Assembly: GCA_008508345.1 (NCBI GenBank)
Contig: QNGE01001269.1
Location: 11,266 to 75,265 of the forward strand
Direction of reading: 5' to 3'
Length of the DNA stretch: 64,000 bases
Source of the DNA: Paragonimus westermani
Lineage: Eukaryota > Platyhelminthes > Trematoda > Plagiorchiida > Troglotrematidae
The position numbers were made by a program, and so were the translations under genes. The notes under the pieces are model-generated. The model searched no databases. It saw only the letters and a list, made by a program, of their open reading frames with translations, and was not told the DNA's origin. This document shows, piece by piece, positions 13,301-28,300 of the stretch. The stretch's first letter is position 1. The number at the start of each line of letters is the position of its first letter.

Positions 13301-16300
13301 GTTGTAAACATGTTTCTGCCATTTTGCGCAAACAGTCTGTTCCCGGGAAACTTTTGTTGGTTTTCGAGAATGGTATAAGCTTTTTGTTTTCAAAGACGAC
13401 GTTTTGCTTATAACCAGTTCCATCGGCATTTTAAGATTGTACTTGCACAAAACTTGAGCTTCCAGTTTATCATTCGATCTTAGCACTACAGAATTAATTT
13501 TGGTGCGATCGGTACCAAAGGCTGAATGTCAAGAGCGATTTTTTCGGCAAAGACCCAGTCTTCCACATCTGCTTGGTGCTGGGGCTAGCAGTAGTTTTGA
13601 ATAAGGACAGGGAAAGTTATGCAGGATACCACATAAAACCAGCCACCGTGGAATGGGCAGTCGGGTTCTCTGACTGGTGTACAAGCTGAAGTCAAGTGCT
13701 TCGTGACTGGTTGGGTGTGTATGTACACTGCACAGTTGCAAGCATATTCTAGTTACTTTCTATACGCCAGGCTGAATTTCAACCGCAATTGGCTTGTCAG
13801 GTTGATATACCCGCAAAAAAATGGTAGTCACCAAACGCCCTACAAAGTTCGCCAGTAGGGTTGGTGATGGCAAGCTGGCCACGGGTGGGAATGTTTTCTG
13901 TTGCAACATCCACAATAAGATTGTGATCGCTGACTAGAAATTCTAAGTGGAACAACGCTTGCTAACAGAAAAAGCACATCCAGGAAATGCGAATCCAGAG
14001 AAATGAAAGCAAACGTCATTTTTGGTTGGCATGACTTTCAAATTAGTTGTGACGTACACAGAAATCTATTTCATTACGACTTGGTGGAAGCAACCTACTT
14101 GTCAGATTCTCTCCCGTGGAAGTCCCAAAATACGCAAACCTTTCCAAATGTACCTCATACATTTTCATCAAGTAAAGTTATATAAAGTCTCATACGTGCC
14201 ACAACGAAGAACTGTTTGTATCCTTTGACAAAGTATAACAGCGCATTCGAGACATCATAATTGAGTAAAAAAACTACGGAACGAAACAGCACCTCTGTAA
14301 TGTATTCACTGAATTTTTGTTTCCGGACAAGTTGATTTTAACGCTTCTTGATCGTATTATTCTTGATTAAGCTCGTACATCATCCCCCGATTTATAAAAA
14401 TTGCCTCATGTTGTGGTCATCCACTGTCTACTACGATCATGTATGTTTGTTATCAACATGTGCCGCTGTTCCACGACTAAAGTAAGATATATATTTTTCT
14501 TTTTTAAATGTATTGATATCATTCTCGCATGCCTCGATATTGTTTTCCCGTGATTCGACGCCAGTTTACGGTCACCCAGATGGTTCCTCCAGTACCGCCC
14601 TATCATTCTTCGGTGATTTCCAAACTAAGAGATCCATACTAACACAACAGAGGAGAGAGAGCGGAAACGGGGACCTACACTACCAGGTGTTCTAACCCGG
14701 TCAGGTAGGCGAAAGCCCACTGCATACATATGAGACACGGCCGAGTTCGTTACAGCACGGTGTGTTCTATCTGGAACATTTCTGCACCCTCAATCGGCTA
14801 CCGGCTATTGTGGTATTTGTTAACCTGACTCGGTTAAAATGTTTGGTAATGCAAGTCCACTGTGTCCGGATTCCATTACGACATACCTGTTTTCACTTAA
14901 TACCCACTGCGCTGATGTGAAGTGCCCAAGGTAAACGGCCTCGGGGGTACGGAGCAATACAAAACTGACATCAGATCAAGGAAGAGCAATATCAGGACAT
15001 ATGGAAGTGATCTGGAAACATCCAATTTATCTAACTTGTGTGGCGCAAACCGTTCCCTGTAGTGCTAATGTTATTTGACTTTCGTACACTAACGTCGATG
15101 GCCTAATTACCACCGTGAAGTAAACTTTCACCGAGGTGCCGACAGGGCACGTACTTTTCCCGGTTCAAGTTCCCCAACAGACTGTCACTGTCGCCTATTA
15201 TTACCCATCGGCGCATATCAACTGAAGCTGTGCTCCCACCAGGAGTAATAGGAATCGGCTAAGAAAACTGATGGAAGCGAACGGTGATGTACCGATGACT
15301 CAGCAAGGAGTTGTCTTTTGCAAAAACCCTTCGTATCATCCAAACTGGTTGTAACCCACGCACGCGTCAAGCAATCGGCGCACAATACTGTGCAAATGGA
15401 AGAGCAAGGGTTACGACCGACCCACGCTGTGGTCAACTTGAAACATACTTTGGAATCTGGTGGTCACACAACTCAATAAAGAGTACTAATTTTTGTCAAC
15501 AAAGCCCGGGCGATCAAGAGTATTGTCCTTATCACAAGTTCTATTTGCAGATTCAGCTGACTTGTATTGTAATGTCTTCAAATGTAACACTGTTACAACT
15601 ACATATAAATATATATATATATATACATAGAATTATATGAAGGCAGAGGGAAGACGAAGTAAAACTGGAAATTGTCGCAGTCCGGAGGACGATCATTCCT
15701 AATATTCAGTCGTCGAAGGTGCGGAAGGGAGTTGGTTTACGGGACCACAACAAAGGTGAATGATACATTTCCCTGGGCTGTCGGGAACTTACCACGTCCT
15801 GAGACGGTATTAATGAAACATCGGTGCCTAATTTGCAACAATGATGTGCATACCGAGTGCAGTCAAAATCACATCGTGCTTCCGAATAGTACTGGACGTT
15901 TTTCGTTCGTACTGAGTAATGCACGGGCGGCAGCAATCAGTCGTCAACTGCGCACAGTACTCTCTGGTAGAAAGAATCTTTCCCAAATCACTTTACGTTG
16001 TTTGGAGAACATCCGTATCATGACTATGAAGTGCACTCACGAAACCGCGCATGGGTAGTGAAATATTCCTACACAGTCGGGAACACAATATACAACCTTT
16101 AATTTTTCACTTGTTTCTTCCTGATTGTCTCTTCTTCACTGGTGTGATAATTGTACCTGGAAAGCCTGAACCTATAGTCACTATGGCTTTTCGGATCGAT
16201 GCAGTGTGTAAGCTTGACAGCTACGTGAACACAATGGTTTCTTATCCGGTGTAAGCGATATTTTTATCTTTCTGTTTTTATCGACTGCTTCCATTATTCA

Positions 16301-19300
16301 AGACTGAAGGAGACTCCAGCCCCAGTACATACATGATTCAAATCGATAATAGACATAAATACATGCACGGATGTCAACATAAAAGGGTTAAATAAAAACC
16401 AGAAACTCACTCTGAGACCGAGAGCACATGATTTAATAATCATATCGTTGATGGAAACTTTTAGACCCGTATGAGACATCAGTGTCTTTCTTAACTGCAT
16501 CACTTTGTCCATTTTAGCCACTGCACGAACGTAAGCATGCGGGATCGTTGATTTGGATTGAGTTAAGCGTTTGGCGATTACTTGCCTGATATTACTTATC
16601 GGGATGTCCGTAAAAGTAGGAGCAGATGAACTAGTTGTTACCGATGATGGTGCAATAGTCACGGGTGTTTGCATCAATGGTGCTTGGGTTGCAGTCACAC
16701 TGGGATGAGCAGCGAGGTAGGAGAGGACATCTCTGAAAGGCGCAAGCAAAGATATGATCAAAAAGCCCTTGAAAGGGTACGGGTAGACAAATTCATTGAT
16801 TAGAAAAATGAGGAAGGTGCGGCTATTTCCGGATTGAGAAAGATCACTGGTGACAGATTATGATGATTAGGGTGATGAGGTTTAGGCGCGAAATGCCCCC
16901 GTAAATTGAATTGTGCATCGATCACAGACACTTACGATCGAACTTTGAGAATAAAGATTTGGCCGCGCCTAGTGAAACACAAAAAACATGGTCAGCGTGC
17001 TTACATCACAAGCACGATGGTTGGAGTTTATTTTGTTCCGGAAAAGGACGTACTACAAATGAACTTTAATAAAAGCGAAATACAACTTTAGGGCCTCTAT
17101 AACAAACAAGTCGGCGTGGATCATTACTGACCTCATCCTATGAAGACAGTTGTAGTTGAGGGAAACCAAATCAAAAGCGTCAACGGAATTGACTGAAAAG
17201 GTGGAATTAGCCGTTCTTATTCAGCTGTCCATCAAGAGTTGATTCGTAGTTGCAAGTTCACCTTAAAGTTGAAGACCGCGTTACACAGTTACGAAAAATA
17301 CAACCCTGATCGTTTCAAATAAGTACTGATATCTGCACTGTTGACCTCTGCTGCTAATTTGGCGTGGTGGTCAGGCTTGCGAACGACATCCATTCGAAGG
17401 TCTACGTTGACTAGGACCTCGATTCTCCCAGGTATAACCGTGCCAAACGAATCAGATCGAAGTACTCAAGCGAAAAGCAATCACAGGGTTGCACATCGCG
17501 CTGTAGGCCGCATAAGAATGTTAAGGTAGTGAGGCACGGTGCTATGGGTACACAACAGAACTAAGTGTACAATTGCGACACTCCTATCTTCCAATTAAGA
17601 GCATTCCGATTGCCCAAGGGTTGACCGTGAGTGCCGGCACATAATCCAACACTGTCCACTGTGCACACCGGTAAGTAGAATCAGACAGCAATGTCCCACT
17701 CACTGGACCCTCAAGATAGCCCAACCTTTACTCATGAAATAAGTCAGAATATTGGTCTTTCACTAACACCTACCTCCCATTGCCTCGCAGGTCAGATTTC
17801 GGAATCAGCGACTCGGAGTTGAGTCCTTCAAGCTAACCGAATTCCGCGGCAAAAACGACCGAAAAGCATCGGAAGTAACCGTTGTCTTGACAAACTAATT
17901 CACTTACATTTCTGTCCTCTTCTGCATCCGATTCAACTCCCATAAAGTCAAGACAACCGATAAACATTAGCATTTTTAACGTCCACATTCTTCGACAAAA
18001 TAGGTCGGAAATTGACCTGACGAGCACTTCCGCGAGTTTCGAACTGGATGTGTGCTTTGCCCCCCAGAGGCGTCTTAACGATCCTAGCATTATCCTCCGC
18101 TTGAATTCACCCTTCAATAATGCTATGGGTCAGCGGTTCTTTTTCAGCATCACCAGAGACCCTGAGGTCAAATCTCGTGATTGAGCTGGAGTGCAGCGTT
18201 GCACTGCGCTCCAGAGCAGCGCAGAACTTGTTCGACTGGATCACAATGAAGGGTCATCTATGTGTCGTCAGACTTAGCACTTATGTCAAAATCTGCTGAC
18301 AAAGATCAGGCAGACCTTGTTTAATTGTCATATGTACAAATGTCCCAAAAGTCAATAGTTCAGCTGCTGTCAAGAACACCTCTCACGTCGCTATCTTTTA
18401 GCTTCTGAGACAAACATATTGCGCAGAAATCTCAACAACTACGCGTCCTTCTTGAGCAGATATCTATCTATGTTCCATGGATGTGACGGAAGTCGACTTC
18501 TGCTGGTTTGGTAGAACTTGTGAGCAGACGTCGTTTGGTTCATTGGGATCCTGAATACGAAAAAGGTCGCTGTGAACTGGAACACAAACCTGCGAAGAGT
18601 GCGTAATGACCGTGAGATTTACTTGTCTGAACAAGCCAACGAAATGAAGCAGAAGTATTCATAAGGGATAGCCGGGTACTGTTTCCCACGCTTCGTGGTT
18701 GCATCCATCGTCAACAAGGTGTTGGTGAAAATACATTTGAAAGAGGATAACAAACATTTACAGCGTGACGCGGTGACTTGACATATGGGCTGAGCATTTT
18801 GGGTAATGGTTCAACTGGCCTGAGTGAGCTCATTCGACCGTGAATGATAGATTATGTGGTTACTTACGGCGTTCCCGACGATGATACTGAAATCGAAGTG
18901 GTTTTGAGGTTTAAATTATTAAAGCGTGACACGACTCCAGGTCCGGGCCTTATTTCTCCGGCTTTTCCAGAGATGCTTGTGTGGAAAGACGGCTATCCGA
19001 ACTAACCACACTTCCGTTTTACATAGGAGAGTGAGGAGGTGTCCCATGATAATCAATCCCACCTTTGAAAAGTTTCCATATCATCAAGTGCCAATCGGAC
19101 TCATTAACCTTTTCTTTATCACATTCAAGCTGCTCACAGATCTCATACTAGACCGGATTCTGAAACAGAGAAAAAACCAAATGAGGGAAGAACGGGCAAG
19201 TTTTCGGTCTTGTCGCGGGTAGACCGATATGTCTTCCCCTTGCAACAGAAATCGTTACTCTTTTCTCAGCTAATGGTAGCGATATTTCTGGACTTAGACA

Positions 19301-22300
19301 GCTGCTTTTGACTTGGTTACTAAACAAGATCACTGAGGTTGTTTCCATCGCAAAGGAGTCTCGAGGAGGTGTCATTTTATCGAATTCGCTGCACATCCAC
19401 CCTAAGTGTAGACTGTGTATTTATGGGAGGTTATCTCGAGCGCTCTCCATTCCAATTTGGGTTCGACATGAGTGTGCGGTCTCTCCCTTCCTCCCTAACT
19501 TTGCGATGGACGATAGTTTGGAGGGAGCACTTGGAGTTTTCGGGGAGATTGGAATTTAGGTAGTAAGCTGACCAATATTGAGCACGGGAAAGACATCGTT
19601 CTACTTCTTTCGCAGAGCACATGCAGACCACGCTGAACAGAATAAATGATACCGATGGTCTGTATGGTATGCATCATACACTTCCAAAGTGTACTGTCAC
19701 AAGATTTCTTAGGCCCTGATAACCTATCTTGTTTACTGCAGTCAAGTCACTTGAGATTGTCGATCACTGTAGATACCTGGGTAGTTTTATCTCATCAGCT
19801 TCTGGAACTGTTGGCGAGATTTTTACGAGGGTAGCGAAAGCATGTAGTACATTCGCGAACCTTTGGTACCTATGACGTCGCAAAGCCGCCCATTTATCGA
19901 TTACGACGTGGCTCACAATGCATGTGAGTGTTCAGTTGTGCATCTCGGTTCAGACGTCCGACCCATTCGTGCGGAGGATGCACATACACTCTCAGTATTT
20001 GACCACTGTTGACCTAGCCAGTTAGCCTACATCAACTGGTCTGACTTCGTGAACAACACAGCAATCTGTAAACACGTGATTGAGATGTGTGCATGTTAGT
20101 AACTGATAACCGACGTAAAGGAAAAACACACGAGTGTATGCTAGTTAGGTCATGCGCTACGTATACCGACGGTGTCTGTTGCACCACGCATTGTTCAGCG
20201 TGGCCGTTAATGGTTGGAAAAGACTGGGCGATGCCGTGGTTACAAGCTACGATCATTCAGCTGAGCAAGGTTAGCAAGTGTTGTCTATTCGGTTGTGGAG
20301 TTCACAACTATCCATACTGTTATATCGTGGAACGACCGAGTGGATGCAATTGAACTGGAACGATTCCTACGACGCAGTGATATGGTACGCCTGTTTTACC
20401 CCAAAGAACCGATTCTCCCAAAGCCGACTACGAAGGAAAAACACTGGTCTCCCGAAAAGAGCGTTTATTGTCTCGGCCTGAAGTTCCGAGCGCCGAAAAA
20501 CCGAAGCCAAAGTACAAAAAACAGCTCTTGCGTTTTTATAGCTCGTCAAGCCATGGGGTGAAAAAAACAAGCTAACTAGCGTCCAGTATGTGAGTCGGCG
20601 CCAGGGGTAAATGATGGTACATCAAAGGAATTTGGCTTTACAAAAGAAACGGTAAATGCTCATTCCAGTTAGTGGACAGTTTTTTGGGGGTATGTGACAG
20701 CCCCAACACCTCCCCTTTTTGGAGTATTAGTATCGGGGGTTCTTGGGATTCAACTGGAAGGGCACAGTAGGTTTTCTCTTGAGGCCGGACCGTCGTCTGG
20801 ACATGGGGGATCCATCGACAATGTTCTGCGGTTGAGTCGCTGTATGTGCTGCACTCTCCGAAATCGGTGCTTTGACTGGAAAATTTTCGGAGGCACTTCT
20901 TGATCGTAAGTGGTTTTTGTATCGCGACCAAGTCTCGTTCCCAACAGCAACATCAAACATGACGCTTCCTTTTTTCCTCACGATGCGGCCAGATTTCCAT
21001 GTTTTATCATTCGCGCGGTAATCTCTGGCGCACACGGCTGACCCCACTTCGAATAAAGATCCATGCTTCGCAGGTGGCGTCTTTTGATAAGCCGTGGTTC
21101 TCGGCAGCATGGCGTGGTGCATTGTCCGAAGTCTTCGGCCCATAAGTGCTTCTGCGGGAGACAGCTGATTTAGTGTGGCACAGTTGGGAGTGGTTCTGTA
21201 GGCAATCAAGAACTTCCGGAGGAGCTTTTCCGACGTTTCCTCTCCCGGTGACTTGAGAAGCGCTCGCTTGAAAGTATCTACGAAGCGTTCAGCCTGACCA
21301 TTGGACTGGGGATGGTAGGGTGGAGAGCGCATGTGACAAATGGCATTAAGCGTGCAAAAATTCTGGAACTTACGTGACGTGAACTGTGTGCCATTGTTTG
21401 ATACGATGGTCTCTGGGAGTCCATGTTGGCAAAATATTCTCTCCAACACCTGCAAGGTCTTCGATGTGGTCGGGGGAGATACAGCGGCGATCTCCGGCCA
21501 TTTGGAGTAGGCATCCACGAGAACCAGATAATGTACTCCGTTGATGGAACCAGCGTAATCAATGTGTATCCGAGACCAGGGTTTGTCGGGTTGCGGCCAG
21601 GATATCGGTGCCAAGTGAGGGGTTTTTTGGTTGCTCGTTGGCGGCACGCACAATCTTTGACGAATCTTTCAATGTCCTCATCCATACCGGGCCAATAAGT
21701 GTAGCTTCATGCAATAGACTTCATCCGACTCATTCCCGGATGTGCAGAGTGAAACTGACGAAATACTTTAAAACGCGGACGATGTGGAACAACAACAGGG
21801 TCACCAAACATCAAGCAGTTACTCACTACACATAGTGAGCTCCGTCGGTTGTGAAAGTGTTTCAATTCTCCGCCAAATTTTCCGGTTGGCCAACCCTCTG
21901 TGGTGTAACGCATAACCCGTTGGAGGATAGAGTCTTCATCCTTTGCCTTCTGGATTTCAAGTGCTGTGAGTGGCAAAGCTCTGACGGCACTGGTGAAATA
22001 ATCGGCCGCATGGTCTGTTGACGTTAATGTCGCAACGACTGCTTCTTCATCCGACGTGGGGTGGTTGCTAATTAGTCGCGGTAAGGCATCCGCTTGACTA
22101 AACTCCTCAGTTCGTCGGTACTGGATCTTGAAGTCGTAACCAAGAAGGGTCAAGGCCCAACGTTGTAGTCTGTTGGCTGAGTGTGCAGGGATACCCGTTT
22201 TGGATCCAAAGATAGACAACAACGGCGTGTTATCAGTTAACAGTAGGAACTGACGCCCGTAGATGAACTTGTGGAAATGACGCACTGCAAACACAATGCC

Positions 22301-25300
22301 CAAGGCTTCTTTCTCGATCTGACTGTATCGTTTCTTCGCTGGTGTAAGACTTCGTGATGCGTGCATGATAGCCTTCTGAGTTCCATCGGGAAACGTGTGA
22401 AGTATGACAGCCCCAACACCATACGCGGAAGCATCAGCAGCCACAACTATCTGTAGTTTGGGGTTGTAGTGAGTCAATAAGAGATCGGAGCTCAGAACTG
22501 ACTTCAGTTGAGAAAATGCGGATTCACATTTGCTGGACCAATTCCATGGAACGTCTTTCCCTAGCAGTTTGTTTAGCGGTGGCCTGATATTATGAAGGGA
22601 TGGAAGAAATGACGAATAATAACTAATTAGGTCCAGAAATGAACGAAGGAAACTCACGTCTGTAGGGGCCGGCATTCTTTGGATAGCTTGAATATTCTCC
22701 GGATCTGAGTGTCGGCCATCAGCATCAAATATAAATCCGAGGAACTTGACGGATTGTAGGAATAAGTTGCATTTCTCTGGTCGAAGACGGAAGCCAGTAG
22801 CTTGGATACGTTGTAGTACTTCTTCGGTTCGTTTGCCCAGTTCCTCTGGAATTACATCGACGATAAGCACGTCGTCTAGATACACTGACACACCTGGAAT
22901 GCTAGCCAAAAGGGTGTCCATCAGCTGCTGGAAGATTGCTGGAGCGGTCTTAATGCCAAAAGGAAGGCGGTTATATTGAAATAAACCGCGGTGAGTATTA
23001 ATGGTGAGTAACTTACGTGATTCCGGAGCAACTTCCACTTGAAGGTAGGCCTCTGCGAGGTCCAGTTTAGCAAAAAATTTTCCTCCATTTAAGGCTGAGA
23101 ACAGATCATCTGGTGTCAGCAGAGGGTAGTGGTGTGTTTGCAGCGCAGCGTTTAGGCCAGTTGAGAAATGAGCACAGATCCGTAATGCTCCACTTGGCTT
23201 CTCGACAACCACAATGGGGGCCGCCCATGCAGAATAAGACACCGGTGTCAAGACACCTTCACGTTCGAGTCGTTGTAGTTCAGCATCAACTTCTGGCAAG
23301 GATGCGTACGGAACCGGTCGTTTCGGACGGAAGACTGGTGTAGAACCAGGATGCAGTTGTAAAGTGGCTGGTGCTGCTGTGCAGTGTCCAAGGCCGGGTT
23401 TGAAAAGCGATTCAAATTGTTTTACAACATTGCAAGACTGCTGATCGGGCAAAGCATGACTCACGTGATTACAGATTGTGTTGATGGGGGTGTCCGCCAA
23501 ACCCAATCGATCAAACCAGTCGAGGCCAAGTAGGTTGTGTTCTGATGTTGTCACGAAGTAGGATCCGTGAAACGTTTTACCACGGAATGAAACGCAGCAA
23601 TGCAGCTGACCCGTGAGTGGAATGTGACCACCACATGCACTGATGGCGATCTGTTTGGTCTCTTGTACCGGAGGTTGCCCGAGCGTGTGCCAGAGTTCCT
23701 CCGAAATGACAGTTATGTCGGATGCAGTGTCTAACTGTAACCGGACTGGCTGACCATTGATATGAAGGGTTATGAACTTACGTCGGCCTGGGGCGTTGAC
23801 TTGGAAGACTGTCATCAAGGTCTTTTGCTGCCGACTGTTGTGGATCGTGACTTAGATCGTGACTTCGATCTGGACCTTGAACCAGCAAATGTACGTTGCT
23901 GACCTGAATGACAATATCCTTCTTTATGGCCGACTGAATTGCATTGTCGACATATGTTGTTTGAATGGGCAGAACCTGACGAAGTGCCAGGCCCCACAGT
24001 GCCAACATGCTGCCGGAGGCTTTTTCCCAATTTTCGGGCCAGATGGTGTATTGTGTGACGGGCAGGGGTTGCGCAATTTGACAGAAGAAGGATGTTGAAC
24101 CGCATGAACTTCGGTACCACCTTGGCCCCCAGACTGGACCAGAGTGGTGTCATGCTTCAAGTTTACCAGTCGTTGGTACTCGGCAGCCACGTCGTTCAAG
24201 GTGAGATTGGGTTACTGTTCCAAACAGTTCAGCTACCGGGTGCGTATATCAGCCAACCTTGGAGATTGGAGACTGCATATCAGCATCAGCGACTTGAATT
24301 GATCGTCCGTCAGGGACTTTAGCTTGAAGCTTACACATGCACGATTTACCGGTCCAACATGCGTCAGGAAATCATCAGAATTGTTCATTGCCAGCTTGAG
24401 ACATCTGTAACGAATACTGAACAAAGAAGATTGATCACCGAACAGATGACTAAGCGATCTGATAGTATCCTTGAAACTGCGGTCTCGAGGTTCATCAGGC
24501 AAAATACTGTTGCAATACTTGTCTAATTCAGCTTCACCGAGCTTACGAAGTAGCTGTCTGACTTTCCATCCATCGTCGTGGGCAGCGAAATCAACTGTAA
24601 ATAAATCCTCACAACGCCTGAACCAAGTGTCAAATGTAACATCTGAATAAGGGTCGTAATGGAATTCCGATATACAGTTGCACAGGGCATCAATCGACTA
24701 TGCGTTCATAGCTGTAGGTTGTGCGGAGGTTTCCTCGGACTTCGAAAGCATCTCTATCAGCTTAAGCTGCTGCTTCAATAACAATTCTAACTTGGATGGG
24801 TCCATAATAAACCAACAAACGTCACCAAACATACCTGCTTGTTGGAAACACTCTCCAGCATGGTATTGTGTCACAGTCAGTGACGAGCCTGTACTCGGAA
24901 AGTGGTTGACTTTTTTTATGGCACTCCACTTTCTTCTCTTCTGTTTCCCACATTTGTGCTTATACATTACTCTACTATTCTGTGAATCATCGTCGGTCGC
25001 TCGAGATACAATGTCTAAGGATACGGCTCAAGATTAAAAATGGTAGTGATTATGTCTGAACTGGAGAGTGTTTGTGCAACATCGATAGGGAAGTGAGGAA
25101 ACTGAGATAATGTCCGGTCCACACGAGTGCTGGCCACAATCCATAAGGTTTTTGAACCGTTCGTCTACTGAAGAAAACCATTGGTAAACCATTCTCAAGT
25201 GCGCGAGTGGAACGTATGCTGTATCGACGATACATAAACGACCAATAAAGACAGAGATGCCGCCGTGGAAACGATATCGGTGTACACAAACCAAATCGGC

Positions 25301-28300
25301 AAAAATGGCCGTATCGCCTTCCAAATTTGAGCACAGCAGTTAGACATGTGGGTTATTGTGAATAGATGTCCGTAATTCAGGTCATTCTTGTCAACAGTGC
25401 CTATGACGTAAACCAGTGGTCAAACAAGGTTACGAGCACGTGGACGCTGGCTGAGATAAGCCCGTCGACTGTAGAACAGGTCCGAAGTAGTTACTCTGTG
25501 GGTAGTTAGAGACAGGTGGTGAATGATTTTTGAGTAGCACCGTTTTCACTGCTTGGACTACTTACCAACGTCCAAAGAATCCTTTTTCACAATCTATCTC
25601 CATATTTATGGTACCCACAATTCATATCACCCTAGCTCCTCTTAAAGAGTCAGCGCAGTTCACTTAATAAGTGCATACTGGGAACCCTCGTTTTCGCTTG
25701 AGAACATGATTTACTGGCTGAATCGGAAAACAGCTTGAGATCTCGTATCTTTACTTTTTAAAGATAAGAAACTCGTTTCAGAGCTTTTCGCTTTCGGAAT
25801 CATTCATATAGTCGACAGTAGTACATCCAGAATTGATCTGATGCACAAGCATCGATGCTTCATATCTTTTTGTTAGCTATTTTCCTTCTTCTTTTATCAT
25901 ACAGCTTACTTCTTTCCTCATGGATGTATGGAAGTGATGCAGCAGTACAAACCACTGATGTAGTTCTGTTTTGTTAATGATTATGACAGACCACCTTTTT
26001 AAGGTTCAAAAATGGTGTTTCTTGGTTTGCACGAGATACGACATTTGCGGATGAAATCATAGGCAATGTAATGAAGAGGTTCTTTGTTTCTGACCCCAGA
26101 CAGGGTACTCAGGACACGTGCACCAAAAACTACATGTATATGTAGGATATTTGGATGCTCGGCTGGACCCAAGTCCTTCAAACCGTTCGATTCGAAACTG
26201 CGTTACTTTCTGACCAAAAATAAACAATACAATGTTAAGTAGTTAATGAATGAAGTACGAGAGGCGCAGCTGGTGACGAGCATAGTTTCGCCTGCTGGTT
26301 CTAAACTGTTCTACCAACAGCTAGGTCGAAATCCGCTTTTCATCTATCCAGCACAAGTGACTTAGCCATCAAACCCAGTTGGCCTCTCTCGCGTCAACGT
26401 ATGCACAGCGACTCAGGTTTGGCAGATTTCCTAAGTACTGTCGTACAAGTACATGGGCGGCCTCACATCCCGTAGACCGGCAGTTTCGTTACCATCTTAT
26501 GAGTGTGTGCACCCAGACGCGCATTCCAAAAAGTCCGGAAGTAACACCAGCCTTGGCCACATGAACTCATAACTTATGGCTTGGAGGAAGATTCGTCCGC
26601 AAATTGCTATGCGATTAGTAAGCGCCTGTGTGACAGTTCACATATTACCTACTATGTGGATATACTATCGCTACCCGAGAAACTCTGAAAGAAAACACAC
26701 TTTGTCCATGTCGATATCTAGTCTGAAATTTGTTAACACGATTGCGATTGTAGTCGTGGTTTCAGACGCGGCACGTTGAGGAACTAGTGGAGCAGGCGAA
26801 AGTACAGATATGTGTGTGACAGTAAGGCGAGCGCGACCACAAATTTGCTGTTCGTGTCGGACAGGCACGTTGCCATCACAACCACGAGGAAACTCAGAGA
26901 GAGCCGGCTAGTACTTCGAGCACACATTAGTAAATATGCTTTGACCGTTCGTATTCACACAAAAAACAGACTGCGTTCCGCCCCTTCGGTTAAAACTTGT
27001 CTTTAGTCCACCGGCTGATCAATCATCCTGTGTGAATAGTGATACCAAGGTCTCGGCTTACATGCCCCGAGATCTTGGTTCCTAGGAGATGTACAGAAGA
27101 AAGTATGTGGATGAAATTGCTAGTGATACAGCACAAGCCACTTGACATTTGCACTGGCGTTCTCTGGCTTCGTTCACTATAACAGGATTATCCGGACATA
27201 AGTGTTGCCATTAACAACTTTCAGGTAGAGTCGTGGGAGGACATATGAGTGACAAGGACCACAGATAATCGGAAATTCATGTATGTTCTGATTACTCAAA
27301 AGAATTTAATAGCATAGATGTCGGCGACCACCACGCAGCGAAAGCTTTGAACCCAGTTACTTCGGCTGCTCCAGTCGAGATTTAGGCAGCATAATAGCAT
27401 GCAATCCACATGGCCCAACATAATACACGGTAGTAAACGTTCTATAGTGTAAAAACTGGAAGCTTCGTTCAAAAATTAAACTCTTAGGTTTTGGTAGCCT
27501 GACAATACCAAGCCGCATGTGGTATAATATGAAGAAAATCATCTTATGTATGTAAAAAGCCTGTAACAATAAATTGACGGAACTGTGGAAAGTCACGACT
27601 CCAACCGCATTCGAACAAGCGACAGAAACAGCATGTTCAAACACCGTAAATGCTCTCCAGCTGAGCTAAGATTCAGTTACTCAACAAACCCATTATCGTA
27701 TGGAGTCCACCAAATGATCTGGGAAATCGACTACCTAAGCAGGATTTATCAATCAGTTCGTGGAGGAATTCACCAGCACCCTGATGAGCAGAGATGTAGT
27801 GATAACTAGAATAACACGCAGTATTTACCCCTTTAACAATTGCCCACGTGGACCTGAGGCAGGTATGTTAGTCGCGTCTAGGCCATGTGACTGTAAAAGC
27901 AATCGGACTGCAGGACCGACAGTTGAAGGTGGGCGAGCACCGGCTTCAGCCGAAAGTATACTTTCCGCTGGGCGGGCGTGTGACACTGGACCATTGCTTT
28001 CCGCTAGTGATGCCTTCGGTTTAGACTGATCAGGGCTAGGAACTGTCTGTGCTGTTAGTTCTGAGGCAGCAATTTTCGTCCAATCTTCATCCGGATTGGC
28101 AATTATTGCAATGAGGTCGCCAACTTGAACGTTGGGAGTGTTTTCAGCCACCTAAACATGAGGGAAATGCGGTTGAGAATTCGGACAAATTAAGGTCATT
28201 TGATACAATGAAATATGCTACTCTTAAACCATACTAAGGTGGACTACACTTGAAAATTAAACGCAAGTAAAACCTCATGCAGGAATGGTACGAACGACGC

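Larger units (their letters stand above)
20545..24880 (-). mobile_element. CsRn1-like Ty3 (Metaviridae-type) LTR retrotransposon, degenerate
   Basis: In 5' to 3' order on the minus strand are a gag remnant with two CCHC zinc knuckles, then protease, reverse transcriptase, RNase H and integrase, the Ty3 order. A purine-rich tract (20707-20720) lies just before a TGTCACATACC that looks like the 3' LTR start at 20699. A TGGTGAC at 24821-24827 could be the remains of a tRNA-Trp primer site, as used by CsRn1-type elements. No pair of matching LTRs could be found by eye, so the ends are approximate and the element seems to have lost most of one or both LTRs. It is in the same orientation as PDHX. 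Confidence 0.85.
16733..27828 (-). other. PDHX intron 4 (11096 nt)
   Basis: GTAAAT...CGCCTTTCAG boundaries. It holds an RTE-like LINE fragment (18.48-20.13 kb, plus), a CsRn1-type Ty3 element (20.7-24.8 kb, minus), a diverged copy of the dispersed repeat (25.87 kb) and a tRNA-like remnant (27.6 kb). Nothing recognised in 16.74-18.4, 24.9-25.8 and 26.0-27.0 kb. Confidence 0.85.

Noticed and set aside
24861..24880. 5' LTR start (TGTGACACAATACC) of the Ty3 element
   Set aside because: It resembles the 3' LTR start, but only about 50 nt separate it from the putative primer site, too short for an LTR; at best a deleted remnant.
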